From Streptomyces zhaozhouensis (GTDB lineage Bacteria; Actinomycetota; Actinomycetes; Streptomycetales; Streptomycetaceae): a stretch of DNA of 64,000 bases. The translations under genes and the position numbers were made by a program. How positions within the stretch are numbered: the stretch's first letter is position 1; the number at the start of each line of letters is the position of its first letter. The notes beneath the pieces were generated by a model. That model was not told where the DNA came from. It was given only the letters and a program-made list of their open reading frames with translations, and did not search any database. Below are positions 40,166 through 49,231 of this stretch, piece after piece. Location: positions 186,001 through 250,000 of the forward strand of contig NZ_OCNE01000005.1 of NCBI RefSeq assembly GCF_900230195.1, read 5' to 3'.

Positions 40166-40195
40166 TCGCGGGGACAGAACGATTCGTCCCCGCGA
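40166..40195. promoter_or_regulatory. Perfect hairpin in the leader of the P450/rppA operon
   Basis: A 10-bp inverted repeat, TCGCGGGGAC at 40166-40175 with 40186-40195, lies 24 bases before the P450 start. It could be an operator or an RNA attenuator. The promoter itself is not clear; AT-rich sequence at 40095-40140 is the best candidate region. Confidence 0.55.
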
Positions 40196-40219
40196 TCCCA
40201 ACGAACTGGAGAGCCTCCG

Positions 40220-41425
40220 TTGGCCACCTCCGACACCGTCCATCACTGCCCGTTCGACTTCTCCGAAGGGCTGGAATTCGACCCCACCCTGAGAAAACTC
40301 ATGACCGAGGAGCCGGTCGCGCGCGTCACCCTCTCCTACGGCGAGGGCACGGCCTGGCTGGTCACCCGCTACGAGGACGTCAGGCTGGTCACCACCGACC
40401 GCAGGTTCAGCCGGGCGGCCGTCGCCGGGCGGAACTTCCCCCGGATGACGCCGGCGCCCATCGTCCAGTCGGAGTCGATCAACCTGCTCGACCCGCCCAC
40501 CAGCAGCCGTCTGCGCCGCCTGGTGGCCCAGGCGTTCACCGCGCCCAGGGTCGCGGCCATGAGGCCGGCCACCCAGCGGATCGTGGACGGGCTGCTCGAC
40601 GAGATGGCCGACCACGGGCCGCCGGCCGACCTGGTCGCGCACCTGTCGTCCCGGCTGCCGATGACCACCATCTGCGAGGTCCTCGACATCCCCGAGGAGG
40701 ACCGGCCCGAGCTGCGGCGGCGGGCGATGGCCATGATGGCCACCGGCCAGGACACCAAGGAGGCCGCCGTCCAGGCCAAGGCGGAGCTGCGCTCCTACTT
40801 CGGCGAGTTGACCCGGGCCCGCCGCGCGGCGCCCGGCGAGGACCTGATCAGCCACCTGGCGACGGCACGGGACGGCGAGGAGCGGCTGGGCGACGACGAG
40901 CTGACCGTGATGGCCATGGTCCTCATGATGACCGGCCACGACACCAGCACCTACCAGCTGAGCAACATCACCTACACCCTGCTCACCCACCCCGAGGCGC
41001 TGGCCAAGCTCCGCGCCGAGCCGGACCGGCTGCCGAACGCGCTGGAGGAGCTGTTCCGGTACATCCCGTTCCGCAAGGGCGTCGGGATCCCCCGGATCGC
41101 GCTGGAGGACGTGCGGCTTGGCGACGTCACCGTGCGCGCCGGCGACACCGTGCACGTCTCCTATCTGGCCGCCAACCGCGACCCGGACCGCTTCCCGCAC
41201 CCGGACGAACTGGACATCGACCGACCGCCGTCGCCGCACATGACCTTCGGCTGGGGGGCCCACCACTGCATCGGCGCGCCACTGGCGGTGATGGAGATCC
41301 GGGCGGCGATCGGCACGCTGCTGACCCGCTTCCCGGGACTGCGGCTCGCCGTCCCGCCGGAGGAGGTGCGGTGGAACGACGAGTCCATCTGGCGCTACCC
41401 GTATGAGCTCCCGGTCGCTTGGTGA
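40220..41425 (+). CDS. Cytochrome P450, CYP158/P-450mel-like
   Basis: A soluble 401-residue P450. The heme ligand is Cys350 in FGWGAHHCIG, the K-helix ExxR is E277-R280 in EELFRY, and the I-helix has TGHDTS with T242. It starts at a TTG with GGAG close upstream. The segment VGIPRIALEDVRLGD...VSYLAANRDPDRFPHP strongly resembles CYP158A2, the flaviolin-coupling P450 encoded beside rppA in S. coelicolor. It probably oxidises or couples the RppA product, as P-450mel does in S. griseus melanin formation. Here it precedes rppA. Confidence 0.88.
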   Translation: MATSDTVHHCPFDFSEGLEFDPTLRKLMTEEPVARVTLSYGEGTAWLVTRYEDVRLVTTDRRFSRAAVAGRNFPRMTPAPIVQSESINLLDPPTSSRLRRLVAQAFTAPRVAAMRPATQRIVDGLLDEMADHGPPADLVAHLSSRLPMTTICEVLDIPEEDRPELRRRAMAMMATGQDTKEAAVQAKAELRSYFGELTRARRAAPGEDLISHLATARDGEERLGDDELTVMAMVLMMTGHDTSTYQLSNITYTLLTHPEALAKLRAEPDRLPNALEELFRYIPFRKGVGIPRIALEDVRLGDVTVRAGDTVHVSYLAANRDPDRFPHPDELDIDRPPSPHMTFGWGAHHCIGAPLAVMEIRAAIGTLLTRFPGLRLAVPPEEVRWNDESIWRYPYELPVAW

Positions 41426-41512
41426 CCGGCTCGACCGAAGCGAACACCACCGAGAAAGCCATCGATACCGCGCCGGGCACCCCGTGCCCGGCGGCGGCAA
41501 GGGGAGGGGATC

Positions 41513-42619
41513 ATGGCCGTTCTGTGCAGACCAGCGATCGCGGTACCTGAGCACGTACTCACCCTGGAGCAGACCCTCCAGCTGGCACGCGACATGCACG
41601 CCGACCATCCGCAACTGGGCCTGGCCCTGCGTCTGATCGAGAACACCGGGGTCCGCACCCGGTATCTCGTGCAGCCGATCGAGGACACCCTGCGCCATCC
41701 GGGCTTCGAGGAGCGCAACCGGATCTACGAGGCGGAGGCCAAGCGCCGGGTGCCGCAGGTCGTCTACCAGGCGCTGGACAACGCCGACCTGACCGTGCGG
41801 GACATCGATCTGATCGTCTATGTCTCGTGCACGGGCTTCATGATGCCGTCCATGACCGCCTGGTTGATCAACACGCTCGGTTTCCGGCCGGAAACCCGCC
41901 AGTTGCCGATCGCCCAGCTCGGCTGCGCGGCGGGCGGCGCGGCGATCAACAGGGCGCACGACTTCTGCCAGGCGTACCCGGAGGCCAACGCCCTCATCGT
42001 GGCCTGCGAGTTCTGCTCGCTCTGCTACCAGCCGACCGACCTCGGCGTGGGCCAGCTGCTCTCCAACGGCCTCTTCGGCGACGCGGTGGCGGCCGCCGCG
42101 GTGCGCGGGCGGGGCGGGAGCGGGGTGTCGCTGGAGCGGAACGCCTCGCACCTGGTGCCGGACACGGAGGACTGGATCTCCTACGGGGTGCGGGCCACCG
42201 GCTTCCACTTCCAGCTGGACAAGCGGGTGCCCACCACCATGAAGATGCTGGCGCCCGCGCTGCGCACGCTCGCGGACGACCACCAGTGGGACGTCTCCGG
42301 GCTCGACTTCCACATCGTGCACGCGGGCGGCCCCCGCATCCTGGACGACCTGTGCCATTTCCTTGACGTGGACCCGGAGATGTTCCGCTTCAGCCGGGCC
42401 ACCCTGACCGAACGGGGGAACATCGCCAGCTGCGTGGTCTTCGACGCGCTGGAACGACTCTTCGCCGAGGGCGGCGCGGAGCAGGGGGCGAGGGGGCAGA
42501 TCGCGGGCTTCGGGCCCGGCATCACCGCCGAGATGGCGCTGGGCAGCTGGGAGACCGGGGAGCGGCCCACCGTGGCGGGGCAGACCCGGAGGTCCGCCCC
42601 GCGCGCCTCCGTCGCCTGA
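41513..42619 (+). CDS. rppA: 1,3,6,8-tetrahydroxynaphthalene synthase, type III PKS
   Basis: A 368-residue type III polyketide synthase that condenses five malonyl-CoA into tetrahydroxynaphthalene. The Cys138-His270-Asn303 triad falls at the same numbers as in the characterised S. griseus RppA, and the second active-site-lining cysteine C106 is also conserved. Whole segments such as FRPETRQLPIAQLGCAAGG and SHLVPDTEDWISY match remembered RppA. The start follows GGGGAGGGGA. It lies 87 bases after the P450; together they should make flaviolin-derived pigment or HPQ-type melanin. Confidence 0.95.
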   Translation: MAVLCRPAIAVPEHVLTLEQTLQLARDMHADHPQLGLALRLIENTGVRTRYLVQPIEDTLRHPGFEERNRIYEAEAKRRVPQVVYQALDNADLTVRDIDLIVYVSCTGFMMPSMTAWLINTLGFRPETRQLPIAQLGCAAGGAAINRAHDFCQAYPEANALIVACEFCSLCYQPTDLGVGQLLSNGLFGDAVAAAAVRGRGGSGVSLERNASHLVPDTEDWISYGVRATGFHFQLDKRVPTTMKMLAPALRTLADDHQWDVSGLDFHIVHAGGPRILDDLCHFLDVDPEMFRFSRATLTERGNIASCVVFDALERLFAEGGAEQGARGQIAGFGPGITAEMALGSWETGERPTVAGQTRRSAPRASVA

Positions 42620-42640
42620 GCGACGGGCGGGGCCCGGGGG

Positions 42641-43159
42641 TCAGCGGGCGGCGGTCGCCAGATAGGCGGCGGCGATGTCCGTGTGGGTGGGGAAGGCCAG
42701 CGGGGCGGGGCGGTTGAGCACCAGCCACTCGGTGGCCTCGGAGGTCGGCCGGGACGGCGGCAGTCCGGCGGCGTCCACGGGCGGGAAGAGCGCGAAGACG
42801 TTCAGATGGCGCTCGGTGCTGTGCACGTCGAAGAGGGTGACGTCCTTCGCCGGCGCGGTCAGGCCGGTCTCCTCCCACAACTCCCGGGCCGCCGCCTCGC
42901 GCCAGTCCTCGCCGAGCTCCATGTAGCCGCCGGGCAGGGCGAGTTCGCCACGGCAGGGCTCGATGTCCCGGCGCACCACCACCAGCCCCCGGTCGCCGTC
43001 CGTGGCCACCACCGGCAGCAGGGCGACGGCCACCGGCAGCGGGTTGGCCCACAGCGTCTCGCCGCAGCGCGGACAGTCCCTGGGCCAGCCCGCGACGGCC
43101 GCGTACCCGGCCCCGCAGTAGGGGCAGTGCGTCACGGTGCGGCCATAGGTGTAAGCCAT
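42641..43159 (-). CDS. Nudix hydrolase with N-terminal zinc ribbon
   Basis: A 172-residue phosphohydrolase. The N-terminus has a zinc ribbon, CPYCGAGY...CPRCG, as in NADH pyrophosphatase-like proteins. The Nudix box is complete (GGYMELGEDWREAAARELW, then EETGL). Substrate is unknown. It converges on rppA with a 21-base gap, so it is not part of the pigment operon. Confidence 0.9.
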   Translation of the reverse strand: MAYTYGRTVTHCPYCGAGYAAVAGWPRDCPRCGETLWANPLPVAVALLPVVATDGDRGLVVVRRDIEPCRGELALPGGYMELGEDWREAAARELWEETGLTAPAKDVTLFDVHSTERHLNVFALFPPVDAAGLPPSRPTSEATEWLVLNRPAPLAFPTHTDIAAAYLATAAR

Positions 43160-43256
43160 CGGGCGTCGCTCCGCCTTTCGCTCTCTCGCCTGGGTCGGAC
43201 GTCGCCCGCGTGCCCCGGCGGGGCGCACGGCGATCCGACGTTCCTCGTTCCGCTCG

Positions 43257-43303
43257 AAGTCGACATGTCGCCCGGCGCGTCCCCGCGTCCGGGACGTCGA
43301 CTT
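43257..43303. repeat. Imperfect inverted repeat with GTCGAC cores
   Basis: AAGTCGAC (43257-43264) pairs with GTCGACTT (43296-43303), with a second CCCGG/CCGGG stem inside. It lies about 100 bases upstream of the Nudix start and past the end of a methyltransferase gene, so it could be an operator or a terminator. The GTCGAC core recurs in the palindrome at 44307-44322. Confidence 0.45.
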
Positions 43304-43347
43304 GTCCCTGAGTGCCCTTGCCTCCTCAGCGCGCGCACGCACCGAGG

Positions 43348-44178
43348 CTACGCTGCCCGGCCGCCCTCGCCGGCCAGGGGGCCCGGCCGGCGCTTGACCC
43401 CGACGCCGCCCACGATCTCCAGGTCGAGGGGGCCGGGGTCGGTGTCGGCCGTCGGGCGCCAGAGGGGGCAGGAGACCAGGCCGGGATCGATCAGCTCCAG
43501 CCCGTCGAAGAAGCCCACGATCTGCTCGTGGCCGCGCAGGTGGTAGGGGACGGCGCCGGTCCTGTTGTAGCGGCTCTGCGCCTCGGCGAAGGCGGGGCGG
43601 CCCGTGACGGCGTCGTTGAGCGACAGCCGGCTGCCGGGGGCCAGCGCGTCCAACAGCGTGCGGACGATGGCGCGGGCCCGCGCGTAGTCGTCGACATGGC
43701 CGAGGACGCCGCTGAGAATCAGCCCCACGGGACGTCCCAGGTCCAGCCGTTGGTTGACGGCGGCCAGCACGGTGTCGGGTTCGCGCAGGTCGGCGTGGAC
43801 GTAGTCGGTGGCTCCCCCGGGGCCGCTGGCCATCAGGGCGCGGGCGTGGGCCAGGACCAGCGGGTCGTTGTCGACATAGACGATCCGCGCGTCGGGGCGG
43901 CAGCGCTGGGCGATCTGGTGGGTGTTCTCCGCCGTGGGCAAGCCGGTGCCGATGTCGACGAACTGCCGGATGCCCCCCTCGACGGCGAGGTGGTGGACGG
44001 TGCGGCCGAGGAACTGCCGGGAGGCGCGGGCGACCTGGCGCACCTCGGGGAAGGTCCGGCAGTAGTCCTCCCCCGCGCTCCGGTCCACGGCGTAGTGGTC
44101 GCGGCCGCCCAGCCAGTAGTTCCAGATCCGCGCGGAGTGCGGCACCGTCGTGTCGATCATGGTCGCCTCTTCGGTCAC
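43348..44178 (-). CDS. DUF574-family SAM-dependent methyltransferase
   Basis: A 276-residue member of a family expanded in Streptomyces. It begins with the hallmark IDTTVPHSARIWNYWLGGRDHYAVDR and has the SAM-site glycine motif FVDIGTGLPTAENTH and acidic YVDNDPLVLAHA. GTG at 44178 follows AGGAGA; ATG at 44160 also has a good ribosome site. The methylated substrate is unknown in this family. A close paralogue lies at 47073-47888. Confidence 0.88.
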   Translation of the reverse strand: MTEEATMIDTTVPHSARIWNYWLGGRDHYAVDRSAGEDYCRTFPEVRQVARASRQFLGRTVHHLAVEGGIRQFVDIGTGLPTAENTHQIAQRCRPDARIVYVDNDPLVLAHARALMASGPGGATDYVHADLREPDTVLAAVNQRLDLGRPVGLILSGVLGHVDDYARARAIVRTLLDALAPGSRLSLNDAVTGRPAFAEAQSRYNRTGAVPYHLRGHEQIVGFFDGLELIDPGLVSCPLWRPTADTDPGPLDLEIVGGVGVKRRPGPLAGEGGRAA

Positions 44179-44291
44179 GGCGCGGTTCTCCTGGTGGTGC
44201 ACGGTGCTGGTGAGCGGGCGGGGACGGAGGGGGAAACGGGCCCGCGACCGAGCGGGGGCGCGGGGCGGACGACGGGGGACGACAGCACCGC

Positions 44292-44322
44292 ATCATAGAG
44301 GCGCTGTGTCGACGCGTCGACA
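44292..44322 (-). promoter_or_regulatory. Promoter overlapped by a perfect 16-bp palindrome
   Basis: The palindrome TGTCGACGCGTCGACA (44307-44322) covers a -35-like TCGACG. A strong -10 TATGAT (44292-44297, minus strand) follows 17 bases later. It would drive the DUF574 methyltransferase gene, and the palindrome is placed as a repressor site. Confidence 0.6.
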
Positions 44323-44394
44323 AATAGGCCCCGCCGGCGCGCTGTTGGGCGCGCGGGCGGCCGGCCGCGCGCCCGGGTCGGCGCCCCTGGGCCG

Positions 44395-45465
44395 TCAGTC
44401 GTCCCGCGTGGTCAGCACCCGCTCCAGGTCGTAGCCGACGGGCTCCTCCAACTGCGCGTAGGTGCACTCCTCGGGGAGCCGGTCGGGGCGCCAGCGGCGG
44501 AACCTGGTGGTGTGCCGGAACCGGTCACCCTGCATGTGGTCGTAGGCGACCTCGCAGACGCGCTCGGGGCGCAGCGGCAGCCAGCTGAGGTCCTTCCCCG
44601 CGCTCCACCTGCTGGGTCCGCCCGGCATCCGGTCCCGCTCGTGCGCCGCCTCCCGGGCCCAGTCGGCCCAGGGATGGCCCTCGGCGGAGTCCATCAGCAG
44701 CGGCGTCAGCTCCTCCATCAGCTCGGCGCGCCGCCTGGCGGTGAACGAGGCGCTGACGCCGACGTGTTGCAGCCGGCCCTCGGCGTCGTAGAGGCCCAGC
44801 AGCAGCGAGCCGACGACCGGGCCGCTCTTGTGGTGGCGCAGTCCCGCCAGCACGCAGTCGGCGGTCCGCTCGTGCTTGACCTTGACCATGGTCCGCTCGT
44901 TGGGCGTGTAGGGCTGGTCGAGGCGCTTGGCGACGACCCCGTCGAGGCCGGCGCCCTCGTACCGCTCGTACCACTCCCTGGCGACGGCGAGGTCGGTGGT
45001 GGCGGGGGCGAGGAAGAGCGGCGGGCCGGCGCCGGCCACGGTCTCCACCAGCAGCCGGCGGCGCTCGGCCAGCGGCTCCCGCAGCAGCGACCGCTCTCCC
45101 AGGGCCAGCAGGTCGAACGCGACGAACCCCGAGGGGTGCCGCTCCGCGAGCGTCCGCACCCGGGAGTCGGCCGGGTGGATGCGCTCCAGCAGGGCGTCGA
45201 AGTCCAGCCGGCCGTCGCGGGCGATCACGATCTCGCCGTCCAGCACGCAGCGCGGCGGCAGCCGCTCCGGCAGCCCCTCGGCCAGCTCGGGGAAGTACCG
45301 GGTGAGCGGCTTGGTGGAACGACTGTGGATCTCGATCTCGGGGCCGTCCCTGAAGACGAGGGCCCGGAAGCCGTCCCACTTCGCCTCGTAGTGCAGTCCG
45401 GAGGGGATGCGCGCGGCCGGCTTGGCGAGCATGGGCTTGACGGGGGGCATCACGGGCAGCTCCAT
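44395..45465 (-). CDS. ligC: ATP-dependent DNA ligase, LigC type
   Basis: A 356-residue ATP-dependent ligase with adenylation and OB domains. The nucleotidyl lysine is K29 in motif I (EAKWDGFR); DGEIV, FVAFDLLAL, DGVVAKR and MVKVKHERT give the later motifs. No polymerase or nuclease domain is attached, unlike full LigD. It probably seals breaks in end joining or excision repair. The first of two close ATGs follows GGGAG. The PH-domain gene and LigD-type polymerase gene lie just beyond. Confidence 0.9.
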   Translation of the reverse strand: MELPVMPPVKPMLAKPAARIPSGLHYEAKWDGFRALVFRDGPEIEIHSRSTKPLTRYFPELAEGLPERLPPRCVLDGEIVIARDGRLDFDALLERIHPADSRVRTLAERHPSGFVAFDLLALGERSLLREPLAERRRLLVETVAGAGPPLFLAPATTDLAVAREWYERYEGAGLDGVVAKRLDQPYTPNERTMVKVKHERTADCVLAGLRHHKSGPVVGSLLLGLYDAEGRLQHVGVSASFTARRRAELMEELTPLLMDSAEGHPWADWAREAAHERDRMPGGPSRWSAGKDLSWLPLRPERVCEVAYDHMQGDRFRHTTRFRRWRPDRLPEECTYAQLEEPVGYDLERVLTTRDD

Positions 45466-45552
45466 GCTGCCGATGCTCCCCGCCCACCGGCGCGCGCCGC
45501 CCGCGATGCGCCGCCGTTCGGGGACGCGGGCGCCCCGGGCAGGACAGGACCC

Positions 45553-45915
45553 TCAGGACACGTACTGCGTGAGTATCGCCTGCACCTCGTAGATGTCGAC
45601 GCCCTTGGTGAAGGTCTTCTCCAGCGGCGTCGGGTTGCTGGAGATCCAGATCTTCAGCTCGGCGTCCAGGTCGAAGTGGCCCGCCGTCTCGACCGCGAAG
45701 TGCGAGATGCTGCGGTACGGGATCGAGTGGTACTCGACCTTCTTGCCCGTCAGCCCCTGCTTGTCGATCATGATCAGGCGGCGGTCGGTGAAGAGCATCG
45801 TGTCGCGGATCAACAGGAACGCCGCCTGCACCCGCTCCCCCTGCCCGAGCAGCCGACCGTACTCCTGGTGCGCCTGCCCCGGGTCGATCGCGTGCGCGTT
45901 GCCGAACAGTGCCAT
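45553..45915 (-). CDS. Bacterial PH-domain protein
   Basis: A 120-residue protein that is almost entirely one bacterial pleckstrin-homology-like domain: VQAAFLLIRDTMLFTDRRLIMIDKQGLTGKKVEYHSIPYRSISHFAVET. ATG at 45915 follows GGGGGG. It is encoded between the LigC-like ligase and the LigD-type polymerase on the ligase strand. Function is not established; an unrelated housekeeping role is as likely as one in repair. Confidence 0.85.
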   Translation of the reverse strand: MALFGNAHAIDPGQAHQEYGRLLGQGERVQAAFLLIRDTMLFTDRRLIMIDKQGLTGKKVEYHSIPYRSISHFAVETAGHFDLDAELKIWISSNPTPLEKTFTKGVDIYEVQAILTQYVS

Positions 45916-46042
45916 AAGTGGCCCCCCACCGTGCGAAGTTACCTGCTTGGCACTGTACCCCGCCGCACTGACGGGCAGCAGGGGGCGCCGGACGGCCCCG
46001 CCCGGACTGCGCTTCCGGGCCCCGGCCCCTACCGTGGGAACC

Positions 46043-47062
46043 ATGGCTGAGGCGACGGAGGTCACGGTCGGCGGACGCGCGGTGCGCGTGTCGAACCCGG
46101 GGAAGGTGTACTTCCCGGAGCGCGGCTTCACCAAGCTGGACGTGGTGGAGTACTACCGCTCCGTCGCCGAGGGCGCCCTCCGCGCGCTGCGGGACCGGCC
46201 CACCACGCTCCAGCGCTTCCCCGACGGGATCGACGGCGAGTCGTTCTTCCAGAAGCGGGCCCCCCGCAACATCCCCGACTGGATCCCCACCGGCCGCATC
46301 TCGTTCCCCAGCGGCCGGCACGCCGACGAGATCGCGCCGAGCGAGCCGGCGGCCGTGGTGTGGGCGGCCAACCTGGGCTGTCTGACCTTCCACCCCTGGC
46401 CGGTGCGCAGAGCCGACACCGAGCACCCCGACGAACTGCGGATCGACCTCGACCCGCAGCCCGGCACCGACTACGCCGACGCGGCCCGGGTCGCCCTGGA
46501 ACTGCGGGAGCTGCTGGACGAGTTGGGGCTGACCGGCTGGCCGAAGACCTCCGGCGGGCGGGGAATCCACGTCTTCGTGCCGCTCGTTCCCGAGTGGTCC
46601 TTCCCGCAGGCGCGCCGGGCCGCGATCGCGCTCGGCCGGGAGCTGGAGCGGCGGGCGCCCGGCCGGGTCACCACCGCGTGGTGGAAGGAGGAGCGCGGCG
46701 AACGGATCTTCGTCGACTACAACCAGATGGCCAGGGACCGCACCGTCGCCAGCGCCTACTCGGTCAGGCCGCGCCGCGAGGCCACGGTCTCGGCGCCGCT
46801 GACCTGGGACGAGGTGCCCCACGCCCGCCCCGAGGACTTCGACCTGGTCTCCATGCCGGGGCGGTTCGAGGAGGTCGGCGACCTGCACGCGGAGATGGCC
46901 GACCGGCCGTGCCGGCTGGAGCGGGTGCTGGAGCTGGCCGAACGCGACGAGCGCGACCACGGCCTGGGCGACCTGCCCTACCCGCCCGACCACCCCAAGG
47001 CCGAGGGCGAGCCCACCCGCGTCCAGCCGAGCCGCGCCCGCGGAAAGCCCAGGCGCTCCTGA
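46043..47062 (+). CDS. LigD-type primase-polymerase domain protein
   Basis: A 339-residue stand-alone polymerase of the archaeo-eukaryotic primase family, like the LigD polymerase domain. It shows VSNPGKVYFPERGFTKLDVVEYY, the metal-binding DLDP in ELRIDLDPQPGTDY, then SGGRGIHVFVPL. In end joining such enzymes fill gaps, often with ribonucleotides. Ku and a full LigD are not in the window. It diverges from the PH and ligC genes and ends 10 bases before a convergent gene. Confidence 0.9.
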   Translation: MAEATEVTVGGRAVRVSNPGKVYFPERGFTKLDVVEYYRSVAEGALRALRDRPTTLQRFPDGIDGESFFQKRAPRNIPDWIPTGRISFPSGRHADEIAPSEPAAVVWAANLGCLTFHPWPVRRADTEHPDELRIDLDPQPGTDYADAARVALELRELLDELGLTGWPKTSGGRGIHVFVPLVPEWSFPQARRAAIALGRELERRAPGRVTTAWWKEERGERIFVDYNQMARDRTVASAYSVRPRREATVSAPLTWDEVPHARPEDFDLVSMPGRFEEVGDLHAEMADRPCRLERVLELAERDERDHGLGDLPYPPDHPKAEGEPTRVQPSRARGKPRRS

Positions 47063-47072
47063 CGGGCCCGGC

Positions 47073-47888
47073 TCACGGCTTGCGCGCGACCCCGCCGGCC
47101 TGGCCGACGTCCTGGGGCCCCTGGCCCGCCGCCGGGTCGGGCCGCCAGCGCGGCACCGGGACCACACCGGGCTCGGCCAGTTCCAGGCCGTCGAAGTAGG
47201 CCCGGATCTCGTCCATGGTCCGCAGCCGGTACGGGACGGCGCCCGAGGCGTTGTACTCGGCCTGGGCCGAGCAGTAGGTGGGGTCGGTGTCGGTGCCCTC
47301 GTTGATCGACACGTGGCTGCCGGGCGCGAGCGGGGCCGTCAGCCGGCGCACGAGCGCACACGCCTCCTCGTGGGTGGCGACGTGCCCGAGGATGCCGCTG
47401 AGGATGAGGCCGACCGGCTGCCCGAGGTCGAGGTGCGCGGCGGCGGCCTCGACGATGCGCTCGGGGTCGTGCAGGTCGGCCTCCAGATAGGCGGTGTGCC
47501 CCTCGGGGGTCGAGGTCAGCAGCGCGTTGGCGTGCATCAGGATCAACGGGTCGTTGTCGACGTAGGCGATCCTGGCCTCGGGATTGACCCGTTGGGCGAC
47601 CTGGTGGGTGTTGTCGACCGTGGGCAGCCCGGTGCCGATGTCGAGGAACTGCGCGACCTCGGCGTCGCGGACCATGTACCGGATCGACCGGACGAGGAAC
47701 TGCCGGGAGCCGCGTGCGATGTCCACGATGCCGGGGAACGCCTCCCGGTACTGGTCGCCGGCGATCCGGTCCACCTCGTAGTTGTCGCTGCCGCCCAGCC
47801 AGTAGTTCCAGATCCGCGCCGAGTGCGGCACGGAGGTGTCGATCTTGGAAACCGGCACGGGACGGGGGGTCGAGCCGTCGTCAGTCAC
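47073..47888 (-). CDS. Second DUF574-family SAM-dependent methyltransferase
   Basis: A 271-residue paralogue of the protein at 43348-44178, sharing IDTSVPHSARIWNYWLGGSDNYEVDR, FLDIGTGLPTVDNTHQVAQR and YVDNDPLILMHANALL. GTG at 47888 follows AGGAGAGG. The two copies bracket the ligase/PH/polymerase genes. They differ over much of the C-terminal half, so this is an old duplication. The substrate is unknown. Confidence 0.88.
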   Translation of the reverse strand: MTDDGSTPRPVPVSKIDTSVPHSARIWNYWLGGSDNYEVDRIAGDQYREAFPGIVDIARGSRQFLVRSIRYMVRDAEVAQFLDIGTGLPTVDNTHQVAQRVNPEARIAYVDNDPLILMHANALLTSTPEGHTAYLEADLHDPERIVEAAAAHLDLGQPVGLILSGILGHVATHEEACALVRRLTAPLAPGSHVSINEGTDTDPTYCSAQAEYNASGAVPYRLRTMDEIRAYFDGLELAEPGVVPVPRWRPDPAAGQGPQDVGQAGGVARKP

Positions 47889-48017
47889 GGGCGCCTCTCC
47901 TGCGGTGCGGCGGGTCTGCCACGCCCCAACGTAACCGTCCGGGCGGGCCGACCGGGCCAGGCTCACCACACGCGTGGGCTCCCCCGGGCCGGCCGGCCGT
48001 GGCGCACGGGTACCGGT

Positions 48018-49031
48018 TCAGGCGATGCGGCCCAGCTCCTCGGCGTGCACCGGATGGGCCAGCGGCTCCCCGGCCACGTGGCGGGCCAGCTCCTCCAGCA
48101 CCACGTCGGCCAGCCGGTGCAGCTCGGTGCCCTGGGCGCCGGCCAGGTGCGGGGTGAGCCAGACGTTCTCCAGCGACCACAGCGGCGAGTCGGCGGCCGG
48201 CGGCTCGGGCTCGGTCACGTCGAGCACGGCGGTGAGCCGGCCGCTGACCAGCTCCGGCTCCAGCGCGGCATGGTCGATCAGCGCGCCCCGCGCGGTGTTC
48301 ACGAGCACCGCGCCGTCGCGCATCAGGGACAGCCGGGAGGCGTCCAGCATGTGGCGGGTCTCGGCGATCGAGGGGGCGTGCAGGCTGACGAGGTCACTGG
48401 TGGCCAGCAACTCGTCGAGCGGCAACGGGACGGCGCCCAGCGCGGCGGCGTCCGCCGGGTCGAGATAGGGGTCGGCGATGACGACCTCCAGGTCGAAGGG
48501 GCGCAGCGCCTCGGCGACCAGCCGGCCGATGCGCGAGGCGCCGACCAGGCCGACGCGGCGCCGGTGGTTGCCGACCCCGGGGAACCGGCGCAGCAGGTCG
48601 ACGCGGCCCCGCTCCTCGCGGAACGTGGTCATGGCGGCCGGCACGCCCTTCAGGGTCAGCAGGATCATCGCCAGCGTGTACTCGGCGACGGGCTGCGCGT
48701 TGGCCTGCGCGGCGGTGGAGACCTTCACCCCGCGGTCCCAGCAGGCGGGCGACAGATGGCCCTTGACCGTTCCCGCGGAGTGCAGCACGGCACGCAGCCC
48801 GGGGGCGGCGGCCAGCGCCTCCTCGTCGACGACGGGGCTGCCCCAGCCGGTGATCAGCACCTCGATCTCGGCGAGCCGCGCGCGGGCGTCCGGCGAGGTG
48901 AACTCGGTGAGCACCCGGCCGTCCCCGAGGTCGGCCAGCTCCCGCAGTCGGGACCACTGGGACGGGGTGAAGAGGCGGTCCGGGAGATCGGGGATCATGG
49001 CAAGGGCGACCTGGGGCAGTCGGGACTGCAC
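48018..49031 (-). CDS. D-2-hydroxyacid dehydrogenase family protein
   Basis: A 337-residue NAD(P)-dependent oxidoreductase. The nucleotide motif is GLVGASRIGRLVAEAL, and the catalytic Arg, Glu and His lie in NTARGALID, DVTEPEPP and TPHLAGAQG. The substrate class could be phosphoglycerate, glyoxylate or another 2-ketoacid. GTG at 49031 directly follows GGAGGAGCTA, so it is preferred to an ATG fifteen codons downstream at 48998. Confidence 0.88.
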   Translation of the reverse strand: MQSRLPQVALAMIPDLPDRLFTPSQWSRLRELADLGDGRVLTEFTSPDARARLAEIEVLITGWGSPVVDEEALAAAPGLRAVLHSAGTVKGHLSPACWDRGVKVSTAAQANAQPVAEYTLAMILLTLKGVPAAMTTFREERGRVDLLRRFPGVGNHRRRVGLVGASRIGRLVAEALRPFDLEVVIADPYLDPADAAALGAVPLPLDELLATSDLVSLHAPSIAETRHMLDASRLSLMRDGAVLVNTARGALIDHAALEPELVSGRLTAVLDVTEPEPPAADSPLWSLENVWLTPHLAGAQGTELHRLADVVLEELARHVAGEPLAHPVHAEELGRIA

Positions 49032-49231
49032 TAGCTCCTCCGGAGGTGGGGCTGCTGTTGCGGGGCGGAGGTAAGCGATTACCGAGCCCCGTGCATGGTA
49101 TGCGAAGGCCCCCGCGGGGCTTTCGGGGAGGCGACCACGTCCGCCGGCCCCCGGTGGACGGTCGCCCGCGAACGACCACCGCCCGGGGCCACACCCCGAC
49201 ACCGTCGACCACCCCCCGGCGGACGGTTGCC

